Assembly: GCA_947643665.1 (NCBI GenBank)
Contig: CANRWW010000016.1
Location: forward strand, 1 to 59,687
Length of the DNA: 59,687 nucleotides
Source: an uncultured Porphyromonadaceae bacterium
Lineage (GTDB): Bacteria; Bacteroidota; Bacteroidia; Bacteroidales; Muribaculaceae
Direction: 5' to 3'
Made by a program: the position numbers and the translations under genes. Positions 36,960-46,886 of this stretch are shown here, piece by piece. Under the pieces are notes generated by a model. The model was not told where the DNA came from and searched no databases. It saw only the letters and a program-made list of their open reading frames with translations. Each line of letters begins with the position of its first letter. Position 1 is the stretch's first letter.

Positions 36960-37481
36960 TCAGAAACGGTAGGAGATGCTGGCAAGGAACATCGCGCCGT
37001 TATATCCTTTTACAAAAGTATATCTTCCTGAAATACCCAGACGCAGGCTTTCTGAAAGTGTGACATTGGCGCCTGCTCCCAAGTTGATGCCTAAACGCGA
37101 TGTGCGGTTGCCTACGTCATGGTTGTCGTCAGCAAGGCGGAGACTGCCGTGCCGGTTCCAGCTCGAATAGTTAAGTCCAGCCAATGGAAAAATGTCCCAT
37201 CCCTGTCCGAGCATAAACGGCACCTGGGCATTTACATTGAGTTGCAATGCGTCCGTGTCGTGGTGCCGGAAGATATATGTCGCATCAGGCGCGAGCCTGA
37301 AATGGCGGGAGAAACGGTATGTAAATATGACTCCTGCCGCTCCCGACTGGTTGTATGTGTGATAACCGGCTGTAAGTCCGACTGTTTTTTCTCCTTTTTG
37401 GTAATTTTCAGCGGCATATACAGGCCACGTAAAAGCGGCAACCATAGCTGTAGCTGCGAAAATACAAGTTTTCAGTTTCAT
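36960..37481 (-). CDS. Small outer-membrane beta-barrel protein
   Basis: A 173-residue exported protein with a signal peptide (MKLKTCIFAATAMVAAFTWPVYA) and about eight amphipathic strands ending in YTFVKGYNGAMFLASISYRF. The terminal aromatic residue is what the BAM machinery recognises, so this is an OmpA- or OmpW-like eight-stranded barrel. No pore or enzyme motif is seen and the function is unknown. It is read from a full-consensus promoter and lies upstream of ferritin, with which it probably forms a two-gene unit. It is divergent from the TamB gene. Confidence 0.82.
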   Translation of the reverse strand: MKLKTCIFAATAMVAAFTWPVYAAENYQKGEKTVGLTAGYHTYNQSGAAGVIFTYRFSRHFRLAPDATYIFRHHDTDALQLNVNAQVPFMLGQGWDIFPLAGLNYSSWNRHGSLRLADDNHDVGNRTSRLGINLGAGANVTLSESLRLGISGRYTFVKGYNGAMFLASISYRF

Positions 37482-37554
37482 TTGGTAATGTCGTTTGAAT
37501 TCACAAACAATTCTTATGAGAAAAATGTTGTCGGAGAGAAGAAATGCATTAGAA

Positions 37555-37586
37555 CAAAGTTACACTATTCCGCAGGTATATGCAAA
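37555..37586 (-). promoter_or_regulatory. Promoter of the barrel-ferritin unit
   Basis: Reading leftward, a TTTG (37586-37583) and a TAACTTTG (37562-37555) are separated by 20 bases. A weaker rightward TAACTTCG (37606-37613) lies 4 bases before the TamB start. Confidence 0.72.
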
Positions 37587-37617
37587 CCGAAAGCGAAAAA
37601 ATAGCTAACTTCGCATT

Positions 37618-40600
37618 GTGAAATCGGTCTACCGTATACTACGTTCGCTATTAGTGTTTGCCATCTGCGCTACAGTGGCTTCACCGATTGTTATTTTTGT
37701 GGCTCTGTCGCTTCCTGCGGTACAGAGCCGTCTGGCGCGCCAATGCGAGAAGGAACTTTCCAGCTTGTTGGACTGCCGGGTTACCGTAGGGGATATGGGT
37801 ATAGTGCCGTTTAACCGTGCGGTACTAAGAAATGTGACTGTAGAGACGGCTCCCGGAGATACCGCCTTGACCATAAGGCGTCTCGGGGCGGGTGTGAGGC
37901 TGTTCAGCCTGCTGTCGGCAGATGAGCCTCTGACGGTCAATTATGTGGAGCTTGTCGGTATGGATGCCAGATTGCGTCGTGACAGTGCCGGGGCTGCGTT
38001 GAACATACAGCCTGTGATAGACGCTCTTTCCCCTAAAGACAAGAACAAACCTCCGACGAAGTTTGATCTGAAGATAAATACTGTGATGATCCGCTCGTCA
38101 AAATTAAGTTATGACGTAGGACCACGCCTTGAAACGGACGATGATGGAAACCGTTTCTCTCCGGAGCATCTGTCAATAGAGCATTTTCGGGCAGATATAC
38201 GGTTACCACGGTTGACAAACGACAATTTCGCGATAAACATAAAGCGTCTGGCTTTTGCAGAAAAGCACAGTGGTTTTGTACTGGACAATATTTCCGGCGA
38301 TTTCGTAGCAGCTTCCGACATGTTTTCGGCACGAAACTTGCAGATCGTGCTGCCGCAATCATATCTTCGGTTTACCGATATGGGACTTCCGCTTGAAAGT
38401 GGCATGAGGAATGTCATGGATGCTTTGAAGAGGTCGCGCGTCAAGGCTGGATTGCGACCGGGAAGCAATCTGCAGCTTGAGGATATATCGGCGTTTGTGC
38501 CGCAATTCGGGAATATGCCGGTGAATGTGGATTTCGAGCGATGTATGTTCAATGGTAACCTCAGCGCATTTGAAGTGGATATGAAATTGATTTCCGACGT
38601 TCACGCTTCGATAGAACTGACTGGTAAGGGGGGAAATCTTTTTTCGCCTGATGGCAGGCACATGTCTTTGTCAAAACTTTCGCTGGGTGTGGACGGCAAT
38701 GAATTGCAACGTCTCCTTCTGCAAAGTGGAGTGGCTGGTGAGGGGCTTCCGGTAAAGTTGGATGCACTTGGCCGCGCTGGCATTAATCTCAAAGGTGTGC
38801 TTGACGGTGTGGCTCTGAGAGGAAATATCGATGTTTTCTCAGATCAGGGAAAGGTCTCAGCTGAAACTTCGGGAAGATTCAGGGATTTTAAGGATTTTGA
38901 CCTTGCGGTACATGTAGCTACTGATGGGGCTGTGGATTTATCAGGTTTGTTTCCCAAACTTGATATAGGTGAAGTTGAGGGAGACATTGTAGGAAATGTG
39001 CTGCAAAAGGGGATTTTGACCGGTGGAAGCGCTGATCTGGAGATTGATCACGCGATCTTCCGTGGTGCATCCTATGATGCCTTCAAAGCTCATGTGACAT
39101 TGGAGGATGATGTGTTGAGAGGATATGCCAATATAGATAATCCAAACATAGCGTTTGCTATGGAGGGGGCTTATTCGCTCAGAAGCAATGACCGGTTGGT
39201 GGAACTCCACCTTGATCTTGACCGTTTTATCCCATCAATGCTTAATCTTACAGACAAAGCGCAAGGTGCCTGCTTCGGTGGGGTGGCGGATATTGCTTTG
39301 GAGGGTGACCGTTTCAGCCATATGAATGGAAAGGCATCTGTGGATGGTCTCCGTTTTACGCGTGCCGATGGGGAAGCGCTTGTATTGGATAGTTTCCTTC
39401 TTACAGCCGAACCGTCACGCATAACCGTGCGGAGTGATTTTATTGACGGGGAGTTGTATGGAGCATATGATTTTGCTTCGATAGCGGCGGATTTTCGGCA
39501 TATCGCCGGAATGGTTTTTCCGTCGCTTTTGCCCGGTAGCATATCAGGCAAGGGCGTTGGCGCTTCTGCCAATGATTTTGCTTTCAATTTTACTATAAAG
39601 GAGACCGAGCGTCCGGCACGATTTTTTAATTTGCCTGTGAGCATCGTATATCCTGTAAAGCTGTCCGGGGCGTTCTCTTCGCAAACCTCAGATATGGCCC
39701 TGAACATGGAGGCGCCCTATTTGCGACAAGGCAATAAGTTGATAGAGAATACTGCTATTGCGGCTTTTATGTCGGGAGAAGACAATATCGCGAATCTGGA
39801 TATCGCTACGGCCGTACCCACAAAGAGCGGCCCTATGAAGCTGGTTTTTCAGACAAAAGGGGAATCGGATCGGCTTTTTGCCGATGTGTCATGGGATATA
39901 GACCGTGCACAGGTATATGAGGGTAATGTTTCGGTATCGGCTTTGTTCAGCCGGGATGGTGAAGGCGGTTTATGCACCGATGTGGATATCGCAAAAAGTT
40001 CGCTTACGTTCAACGATTCCACATGGACTGTGAATCCGGCAAAGATCGCAGTGTCACCAAAGCATGAAATAAGGGTGACAGGATTGAATGTACACCGTAG
40101 CAACCAATATGTCAAGATAGAAGGGAATGTCAGCGACAATCCGTGGGATCTGCTTACGCTTGATTTGCGTAATTTTTCGCTTGATTATCTTTTCGAATCG
40201 CTTGGAATAGACAAGGTAATGCTGGGAGGAGATGCCACAGGCACTTTCTATGCTTCACGCCTTCTTTCTTCCGAGCCTGTGCTGGAAACGCCTGGATTAA
40301 GCGTCAGAGGTATAAGTTACAATAAAGTGGTGCTTGGCGATGCGGATGTGCGTTCGAGATGGGAGCCTGAAACACGTGGAATTACGCTTGATGCCACCAT
40401 TGATTCGCCGGAAGGCCGCCGCTCTCTTGTCAACGGCGCCATATATCCGCTTAATGAATCGCTGGATCTTGTTTTTACCGCAGATCGCGTGAATGTAGGA
40501 TTTATGCAACCTTATATGGAGGCGTTTGCTTCTGACATAAGCGGTTACGTATCTGGACGGGCTAGGTTGTGGGGTGCATTCAAATATATTGATCTTGAGG

Positions 40601-42252
40601 GAGATGTGTTCGCTGATGACCTAAGGTTGAAAGTGAATTTCACAAATACCTATTACACGGCTACTGATTCGGTGCATTTCCGTTCAGGGCTCATTGATCT
40701 TGACGGTATAGGCATAAAGGATGCGGAAGGGCATACCGCGCGGCTTAACGGATGGGTGAAGCATAAGTTTTTCAAGGAACCGAGGTTTGAGTTCGGGGTT
40801 ACTGACGCATATGATTTCCTCAGTTACAATACCACCGCTCGTGAAAATCCTGTGTGGTATGGTAAGATATACGGCAACGGGTCTGCATTTGTAAAGGGTG
40901 AGCCTGGCAAAGTGAATATTTCCGTGGATATGTCAACGGCTCCACGTTCCACATTCACCTTTGTGCTGTCAGACCAGGAAGTGGCAGATGAATTCTCGTT
41001 CTTGACTTTTCGTGATAAAAACACGTTGGCTGCCGGGCTGGCTGATACTGTACGTTTGGAACGGGATACATCAATGGATATAGTAAACCGGTTGCGTGCG
41101 CTGGCACAAAACCACGATACCGATACTCCGTCGGATTATGAAATTTCACTACAGATGCGTGTCACACCTGACGCGCGGTTGAATCTTGTGATGGATCCTG
41201 TGGGGGGAGACCGGATACGGGCCAACGGCAACGGGCATCTGCGTATGGACTACGGATCGGCAAACAACGACCTCCGCATGTATGGCACCTATACCCTTGA
41301 CAGGGGAAATTATAACTTCACTTTACAGGACATCATAATAAAGGATTTCACGATAAAGCCCGGCAGCCGGATAACTTTCAACGGCGACCCTTATAATGCG
41401 GGACTGGACATACAGGCTGCTTATGCATTGAACGCAAATCTCAGCGATCTTGACGAATCGTTCCTTCAGGACAAGGATCTGAACCGTACCAATGTGCCTG
41501 TACATGCCATATTGAAGGTGGCGGGCGACCTTGTGGCGCCAGAGATATCGTTTGACTTGGAATTTCCGACCCTTACCACCGATGTGTACCGCAAAGTGCG
41601 GTCAATAATAAGCACAGATGACATGATGAACCGGCAGATAATATATCTTCTGGCACTCAGCCGTTTCTATACTCCGGATTATATGGCGTCAACTACAAAA
41701 GGGAACGAGCTTGTCTCGGTAGCTTCGAGCACCATATCTTCGCAATTATCAAATCTGTTGGGGTCTATCTCCGATAACTGGAACATCGCTCCCACTTTCC
41801 GCAGCGACCGCGGGGATTTTTCAGATGTGGAAGTGGATGTGGCTCTTTCGTCAAGGCTGTTGAACAATCGCCTGCTTTTCAACGGGAATTTCGGATACCG
41901 CGACAATTCCCTTAATACCTCCCAATTTGTCGGGGATTTTGATCTGGAGTATCTTCTTGACCGTCCAGGCATGTGGCGTCTTAAGGCATACAACCGGTAC
42001 AATGACCAGAATTATTATCTGCGTACTGCTCCCACCACACAGGGTGTGGGTGTGGTTCTGAAGCGTGATTTTGACAGCTTCCTCTCGTTCCTGCGTCCGC
42101 TCTTGCGCCGTTCAAAGGGGAAATCAGGTGCGTCTGTGCCCTCTGTATCCGGTATATCGGTCCCGGCAGATACGCTATCCACCGATATACCGGCAGAACG
42201 AGATGTTGCAGTGCCGCATGTCAGGCCTGTGGCACGTCCCGGCAAGCAATAA
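37618..42252 (+). CDS. TamB-family translocation and assembly module protein
   Basis: A 1544-residue protein of the TamB/AsmA-like (DUF490) family. Such proteins span the periplasm from an inner-membrane anchor to the outer membrane, and are linked to outer-membrane protein or lipid transport. The N-terminal membrane segment (LLVFAICATVASPIVIFVAL) is followed by a chorein-like start (QCEKELSSLLDCRVTVGDM). Then comes a long beta-strand body with a conserved C-terminal DUF490 domain (about 1230-1490) containing GDPYNAGLDIQAAYAL and EFPTLTTDVYRKV. The tail after 1490 is Ser/Pro-rich. The start is GTG at 37618, beginning MKSVYRILRS; the nearest -7-like box would leave almost no leader. No tamA homologue is nearby. 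Confidence 0.9.
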   Translation: MKSVYRILRSLLVFAICATVASPIVIFVALSLPAVQSRLARQCEKELSSLLDCRVTVGDMGIVPFNRAVLRNVTVETAPGDTALTIRRLGAGVRLFSLLSADEPLTVNYVELVGMDARLRRDSAGAALNIQPVIDALSPKDKNKPPTKFDLKINTVMIRSSKLSYDVGPRLETDDDGNRFSPEHLSIEHFRADIRLPRLTNDNFAINIKRLAFAEKHSGFVLDNISGDFVAASDMFSARNLQIVLPQSYLRFTDMGLPLESGMRNVMDALKRSRVKAGLRPGSNLQLEDISAFVPQFGNMPVNVDFERCMFNGNLSAFEVDMKLISDVHASIELTGKGGNLFSPDGRHMSLSKLSLGVDGNELQRLLLQSGVAGEGLPVKLDALGRAGINLKGVLDGVALRGNIDVFSDQGKVSAETSGRFRDFKDFDLAVHVATDGAVDLSGLFPKLDIGEVEGDIVGNVLQKGILTGGSADLEIDHAIFRGASYDAFKAHVTLEDDVLRGYANIDNPNIAFAMEGAYSLRSNDRLVELHLDLDRFIPSMLNLTDKAQGACFGGVADIALEGDRFSHMNGKASVDGLRFTRADGEALVLDSFLLTAEPSRITVRSDFIDGELYGAYDFASIAADFRHIAGMVFPSLLPGSISGKGVGASANDFAFNFTIKETERPARFFNLPVSIVYPVKLSGAFSSQTSDMALNMEAPYLRQGNKLIENTAIAAFMSGEDNIANLDIATAVPTKSGPMKLVFQTKGESDRLFADVSWDIDRAQVYEGNVSVSALFSRDGEGGLCTDVDIAKSSLTFNDSTWTVNPAKIAVSPKHEIRVTGLNVHRSNQYVKIEGNVSDNPWDLLTLDLRNFSLDYLFESLGIDKVMLGGDATGTFYASRLLSSEPVLETPGLSVRGISYNKVVLGDADVRSRWEPETRGITLDATIDSPEGRRSLVNGAIYPLNESLDLVFTADRVNVGFMQPYMEAFASDISGYVSGRARLWGAFKYIDLEGDVFADDLRLKVNFTNTYYTATDSVHFRSGLIDLDGIGIKDAEGHTARLNGWVKHKFFKEPRFEFGVTDAYDFLSYNTTARENPVWYGKIYGNGSAFVKGEPGKVNISVDMSTAPRSTFTFVLSDQEVADEFSFLTFRDKNTLAAGLADTVRLERDTSMDIVNRLRALAQNHDTDTPSDYEISLQMRVTPDARLNLVMDPVGGDRIRANGNGHLRMDYGSANNDLRMYGTYTLDRGNYNFTLQDIIIKDFTIKPGSRITFNGDPYNAGLDIQAAYALNANLSDLDESFLQDKDLNRTNVPVHAILKVAGDLVAPEISFDLEFPTLTTDVYRKVRSIISTDDMMNRQIIYLLALSRFYTPDYMASTTKGNELVSVASSTISSQLSNLLGSISDNWNIAPTFRSDRGDFSDVEVDVALSSRLLNNRLLFNGNFGYRDNSLNTSQFVGDFDLEYLLDRPGMWRLKAYNRYNDQNYYLRTAPTTQGVGVVLKRDFDSFLSFLRPLLRRSKGKSGASVPSVSGISVPADTLSTDIPAERDVAVPHVRPVARPGKQ

Positions 42253-42260
42253 ATTAACGG

Positions 42261-42331
42261 GGATAAATAAAAACACTACAGTGTGCCGGAGTTTTCGCTA
42301 AAGGTACACTGTAGTGTTTTTTATTTATCTG
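42261..42331 (+). terminator. Long terminator hairpin after the TamB gene
   Basis: About 26 near-perfect pairs (42261-42287 with 42304-42331, one bulge and one or two G-U pairs) form a stem with T's at the right end. It is longer than a standard terminator and could serve both the TamB gene and slyD. Confidence 0.8.
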
Positions 42332-42338
42332 TGAAGTA

Positions 42339-42908
42339 TCAGTGGCAGCAACCTTCACCGCATCCGCAGGAATCTCCTTCGCCGCAGTGGTCGTGGTCAC
42401 ATCCGCATCCGCAACCTCCTTGGAAAGGTTTGATCTCTTCGGGAGTAGCTTCGCGCACGGTTATGATTTTGCCGTCGAAGCGCACAGCCTTGTCGGCAAG
42501 CGGATGGTTGAAGTCCATTTTCACATGGGTATCGGTAACATCTTTTACAATACCTGTGATGCGGAAACCGTCGGCTGTCATCATAGGTACGGCTGCACCC
42601 ACTTTGATCATTTTATCATCGAATTTGCCATCAATTGTGAACACTTCACGCTCAAGTTCCACAACTTGCTCCGGATCGTATTTTCCGAATGCTTCGTCGG
42701 CAGTGGCGGTGACATTGAATTGGCTGCCGGCTTCCAAGCCCTCTATGGCTTTTTCTAGGGGTTCGATCATGCCGCGTGTCACACCGAAAACGATCTTTTC
42801 GGGATCCTCTGCGTTTGTCTGGTGCACAAGTTTCTCAGTGCCGTCTGGTTCGATGGCATAGAGGTCATATCCGAGTTCTACATATTTTCCCGGTTCAATT
42901 TTTTCCAT
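42339..42908 (-). CDS. slyD: FKBP-type peptidyl-prolyl isomerase SlyD
   Basis: A cytoplasmic prolyl isomerase and chaperone of the SlyD type, 189 residues. The FKBP half-domain with its inserted flap (IF) domain is visible: the N-terminal KYVELGYDLYAIEPDG, GMIEPLEKAIEGLEAGSQF (about 49-67) and the flap region AFGKYDPEQVVEL. The C-terminal 25 residues are a metal-binding tail of Cys and His (GCGCGCDHDHCGEGDSCGCG, then EGCCH), as in E. coli SlyD, which delivers Ni2+ to hydrogenase. Whether nickel is the metal here cannot be told, and no hydrogenase genes lie in the window. Separated from mutS by 137 bases containing an intergenic repeat. Confidence 0.92.
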   Translation of the reverse strand: MEKIEPGKYVELGYDLYAIEPDGTEKLVHQTNAEDPEKIVFGVTRGMIEPLEKAIEGLEAGSQFNVTATADEAFGKYDPEQVVELEREVFTIDGKFDDKMIKVGAAVPMMTADGFRITGIVKDVTDTHVKMDFNHPLADKAVRFDGKIITVREATPEEIKPFQGGCGCGCDHDHCGEGDSCGCGEGCCH

Positions 42909-42989
42909 AAATCTATGTTTTTAATAATTTGAAAGTTCTAAAGTATAACGTCTGGCGGGTGGAGAAGTTAGAGGAAGAGTGTGACCAGA

Positions 42990-43053
42990 GGGATCAGGGA
43001 TATATGAGGAAGCAAAATCTACTGGATTTCTATTTTTTCAATTTCTCATTTCC
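42990..43053. repeat. Degenerate ATCAG/TTTCTATTT intergenic repeat
   Basis: The gap upstream of slyD holds ATCAGGG, then a pyrimidine-rich block (43016-43053) resembling that at 35249-35290. The last few bases run into the mutS coding end. Confidence 0.35.
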
Positions 43054-45691
43054 CTGTAAGTATCCCGCGAATGTCTGAGAGTTTGTTAAGGGCTTGTAGT
43101 GGAGAGAGGTTGTCAATGTCAAGATGGAGTATCTCGTCGCGGATCTGCGATAATACGGGGTCGTCAAGCTGGAAAAACGTCATTTGCATCTCCGGGCATC
43201 CCGCAGCCGTTTTCTTGCCTTTTTTTGTATTTCCCGCAGGTTCTTCTCCGGCATTGTCCAGAGGTGAATGCCGGTTGAGGCGTTCAAGTTGCCTGAGCAC
43301 TTCAGATGCCCGTTCCACTATGCTCCTCGGCATGCCGGCAAGTTTCGCCACATGTATGCCGAAGCTGTGTTCGCTTCCACCCCTGGCCAGTTTGCGCAGG
43401 AACACAACTTTGCCGTCAATCTCCTTTACCGATACATTGAAATTCACCACTCCCGGATATGAATCCTCCATTTCATTGAGTTCGTGGTAGTGTGTGGCAA
43501 AAAGGGTCTTGGGCTTCAGTGGTGATGAGTTGATATGCTCTACTATGGCCCATGCTATGGATATGCCGTCGTAGGTGGATGTGCCACGTCCGAGTTCGTC
43601 GAAAAGTATGAGAGAGCGGCGGCTCATGTTGTTGAGTATTGAGGCCGCTTCGTTCATTTCCACCATGAAGGTTGACTCGCCTAGCGAAATGTTGTCGGAT
43701 GCTCCCACACGGGTGAAAATTTTGTCTACCACACCTATGTGTGCGGAATCGGCGGCGACAAAGCTCCCTATCTGTGCCAGAAGCACATTAAGTGCCGTTG
43801 AGCGGAGCAACGCCGATTTACCGGACATATTGGGACCGGTGATCATCATTACCTGGGTGCCGTCATTGTCAAGATCAACACTGTTGGCAATGTATGGTGT
43901 GCCGGGTGGGAGTTCCTTCTCAATTACAGGATGCCGTCCCTGGCAGATATTTATTTTGAGAGAATCGTCTACTACAGGACGGTTATAATGGTTTTCCAGG
44001 GCCACACGTGTGAACGACAGTAGTGTGTCAAGCCGCGCTACAAGCTGGGCGTCGGTCTGTATCGCTCCCACATATTCAGCCAGGCCGGCTACAAGCGAGT
44101 TGTACAGCCGCGTTTCTATGATCTCTATTTTTTCCTGTGCGGTAAGTATTTTTTCTTCGTACTCCTTCAGCTCCTGTGTGATGTAGCGTTCGGCATTGAC
44201 CAGTGTCTGTTTTCGTATCCAGTCTTGCGGCACTTTGTCACGGTGGGTGTTGGTAACCTCTATATAGTAACCGAATACGTTGTTATAGCCAATTTTAAGG
44301 CTTGGTATGGATGTGGCTTCACTTTCACGCCGCTGTATGGCTAGAAGGTAGTCTTTGCCCTGGAAAGCGATGTGCCGCAATTCGTCAAGTTCGGCATCAA
44401 CCCCGGCTTTTATCACATTGCCCCGGTTTAGCAGGTTCGGGGCATCTTCTGCTATCTCCCTTCCAATGCGGTCGCTGATCAGGCAGCATGGATTGAGTTG
44501 TTCGCCGATTGCTCTCAGCGGTTCGCATTCCACGCCCTGTAGCATCTCTTTTATAGGGGATATCGCTTCAAGTGCATGGCGCACCTGTACCATTTCACGC
44601 GGGGTGATGCGGTTTACCGCAACTTTGGATATGAGTCGCTCCAGGTCGCCGATGCGCTCCAGCTGCTCGCGCAGGATGTCGCGTAATTCCGGTTCCTTGA
44701 AGAAAAACTCCACTGCGTCCAGCCTGCGGTTTATGGCTTTGGGGTCTTTGAGCGGGAATGTGAGCCAACGGCGGATCATGCGTGCACCCATGGGGCTTAC
44801 TGTCCGGTCTATTACGTCAAGGAGGCTTTTCCCCTCATCTCCGAGGCTTGAGAGTATTTCCAGATTGCGTACGGTGAATTTGTCTAGTCGTACAAATGTC
44901 TCCTCCTCTATCCGGCTAAGGCGGGAAATATGGCCTGTGTGGGTGTGGCGCGTGATGTCAAGGTAATGCAGAACCGCTCCGGAAGCGATTATTGCAGCCG
45001 GCATGCTGTGTATGCCGAATCCTTTTAGCGATGAGGTCTCAAATTGCTTGAGTAACCTGTCCATGGCTGCCTGTTCCGTAAAAATCCAGTCTTCCAGTTC
45101 AAACGACAGGTATCGCCCTGTGAAAGATTGGTCAAGGCAGCTTTTTTTTCCGCGTTCCACAAGCACCTCTTTAGGCGAGAAGTTCCCTAGAAGTTTGTCT
45201 ATATATTCCACCGGGCCTTCCGCGGTAAGGAATTCTCCGGTAGAGATATCAAGAAAAGCTACTCCTGCCACCCCTTTGGCAAAATGTACTGCGGCGAGGA
45301 AGTTGTTCTCGCGATGGTCAAGCACATTGTCATTAAGTGCCACACCGGGTGTCACTACTTCGGTTATGCCACGTTTTACAATCTTCCCTCCCTTTACTGT
45401 CTTGGGGTCTTCAAGCTGCTCGCATATTGCCACACGTTTGCCTGCGCGGACTAGCCGTGGAAGGTATGTGTCAAGCGCGTGGTGCGGGAAGCCTGCGAGC
45501 GCTACATGCGACGCATACCCGTTGGCACGCTTGGTGAGGGTTATGCCGAGTATCTCAGAGGCGGTTATGGCATCCTGGCTGAATGTCTCGTAAAAGTCTC
45601 CGACGCGAAACAGAAGCACCGCGTCGGGGTGCTTCCGTTTCATCTCGTCATATTGGATCATCAGTTTGCTGGTGGCGCTTTTTTCAGCCAT
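43046..45691 (-). CDS. mutS: DNA mismatch repair protein MutS
   Basis: Recognises mispaired bases and starts mismatch repair together with MutL. The 881-residue length is typical of MutS1. The N-terminal mismatch-binding domain carries [12 protein letters not shown] (the Phe-X-Glu contact), and the core and clamp domains lie at about 270-560. The ATPase domain has the Walker A motif [14 protein letters not shown], Walker [14 protein letters not shown] and FATHYHEL. The C-terminal helix-turn-helix region is present. It is the third gene of a leftward run with lpxB and the DUF4954 gene, 28 bases after lpxB. No mutL is present in the window. Confidence 0.98.
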   Translation of the reverse strand: MAEKSATSKLMIQYDEMKRKHPDAVLLFRVGDFYETFSQDAITASEILGITLTKRANGYASHVALAGFPHHALDTYLPRLVRAGKRVAICEQLEDPKTVKGGKIVKRGITEVVTPGVALNDNVLDHRENNFLAAVHFAKGVAGVAFLDISTGEFLTAEGPVEYIDKLLGNFSPKEVLVERGKKSCLDQSFTGRYLSFELEDWIFTEQAAMDRLLKQFETSSLKGFGIHSMPAAIIASGAVLHYLDITRHTHTGHISRLSRIEEETFVRLDKFTVRNLEILSSLGDEGKSLLDVIDRTVSPMGARMIRRWLTFPLKDPKAINRRLDAVEFFFKEPELRDILREQLERIGDLERLISKVAVNRITPREMVQVRHALEAISPIKEMLQGVECEPLRAIGEQLNPCCLISDRIGREIAEDAPNLLNRGNVIKAGVDAELDELRHIAFQGKDYLLAIQRRESEATSIPSLKIGYNNVFGYYIEVTNTHRDKVPQDWIRKQTLVNAERYITQELKEYEEKILTAQEKIEIIETRLYNSLVAGLAEYVGAIQTDAQLVARLDTLLSFTRVALENHYNRPVVDDSLKINICQGRHPVIEKELPPGTPYIANSVDLDNDGTQVMMITGPNMSGKSALLRSTALNVLLAQIGSFVAADSAHIGVVDKIFTRVGASDNISLGESTFMVEMNEAASILNNMSRRSLILFDELGRGTSTYDGISIAWAIVEHINSSPLKPKTLFATHYHELNEMEDSYPGVVNFNVSVKEIDGKVVFLRKLARGGSEHSFGIHVAKLAGMPRSIVERASEVLRQLERLNRHSPLDNAGEEPAGNTKKGKKTAAGCPEMQMTFFQLDDPVLSQIRDEILHLDIDNLSPLQALNKLSDIRGILTGK

Positions 45692-45719
45692 CGCTCTATC
45701 GTAGGTTATTAGTTATGAA

Positions 45720-46865
45720 TTAAGTGATTGCCTGCAGGTCGGTGACTATGCTTTGTGCAGCCTTGTCTGGCGCCTGTGAGGTGCCGAGGCGTCCACGCAT
45801 ACGGGCGTATCCCCTCATCATCTCATCGCGGCCGGGTGCCCCTGGTACTATTTTTCCCAGCTCGGCGGCCACGGAGTCAACCGTGCATAAATGCACAAGC
45901 ATTTCGGGAACGATCTCCTTGTCGGCAATGAGGTTTGGCAGGGAAACCCATTTGCATTTTATCAGCCGTTTCATAATGTTGTAGCTGATCCGTGAACCGT
46001 TGGCACGGTAACATACCACCTGTGGAGTGCCCAACAGGGCGGTTTCAAGTGTGGCTGTCCCGGATGTGACCAAAGCGCAAGCTGAGTTCCTGAGCAATTC
46101 GAAAGTGGCTCCCTCTACCACAGGATAGCCTGAATATCCTGTGTAAAATGCCGGATCTACAGCCGGCGCGCCGGCTATTACAGGCTGTAATTTCGGGAAA
46201 CGCCGCGCAACGGCGTCCATTATCGGAAGATTGTTGCGTATTTCCCCCAACCGGCTTCCTGGCACAAGGGCAAGTATCGGTTTGTCAGGCTCAAGCCTGT
46301 GCTGTCGCACAAATTCCGCACATTCCGGCAATGCAGCCTCTTTCCGCTCAACCTCTTCTACCGACGGGTTGCCAACATACTCCACATCCATGCCGTGGGA
46401 GCGGAAAAATTCCACTTCAAAAGGCAGTATGCTGAGTACCTTGCGGCAGTAACGGCGTATTGATTTTACGCGCCATTCCTTCCATGCCCACACTTTTGGC
46501 GAGATATAGTAGTACACCGGTATGCCAAGACCATGGGCATATGTGGCGAGTTTGAGGTTAAAACTCGGATAATCAATAAGTATGAGCGCGTCGGGGCGTT
46601 CCGATGCGATTGCTTCCTTTGCCAGCCGCAGGTTGCCGAAAATCTTGCCGAGATGGCGGAACACTTCGCTGAACGCCATGAACGCCATGTCGCGGTAATG
46701 GATAATCGGGGTGCTCCCCGGAGCGCTTTCTGATGCCGCCAGAGACATTTCGTCTCCCCCCAGGTATATGAATTGTGCCGAGGGGTCGTTCTTGCGCAGC
46801 GATCTTATCAGCGGTGCGCCATGTATGTCGCCGGAAGCCTCACCGGCGGATATAAAATACTTCAA
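45720..46865 (-). CDS. lpxB: Lipid-A-disaccharide synthase
   Basis: Joins UDP-2,3-diacylglucosamine and lipid X to make the disaccharide of lipid A, at the inner membrane. The 381-residue protein is of normal length. It begins with the family motif MKYFISAGEASGDIHG and shows DYPSFNLKLA, YYISPKVWAWKEWR near 125-138, LALVPGSRLGEI (about 200-211) and the acceptor region SGTATLETALLG. It lies between mutS and the DUF4954 gene with gaps of about 28 and 21 bases, so the three are probably cotranscribed. The DUF4954 neighbour is also an acyltransferase-like left-handed helix protein, which may be more than coincidence. Confidence 0.97.
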   Translation of the reverse strand: MKYFISAGEASGDIHGAPLIRSLRKNDPSAQFIYLGGDEMSLAASESAPGSTPIIHYRDMAFMAFSEVFRHLGKIFGNLRLAKEAIASERPDALILIDYPSFNLKLATYAHGLGIPVYYYISPKVWAWKEWRVKSIRRYCRKVLSILPFEVEFFRSHGMDVEYVGNPSVEEVERKEAALPECAEFVRQHRLEPDKPILALVPGSRLGEIRNNLPIMDAVARRFPKLQPVIAGAPAVDPAFYTGYSGYPVVEGATFELLRNSACALVTSGTATLETALLGTPQVVCYRANGSRISYNIMKRLIKCKWVSLPNLIADKEIVPEMLVHLCTVDSVAAELGKIVPGAPGRDEMMRGYARMRGRLGTSQAPDKAAQSIVTDLQAIT

Positions 46866-46886
46866 TTCAAGTAAGTTAAAAGTAGC

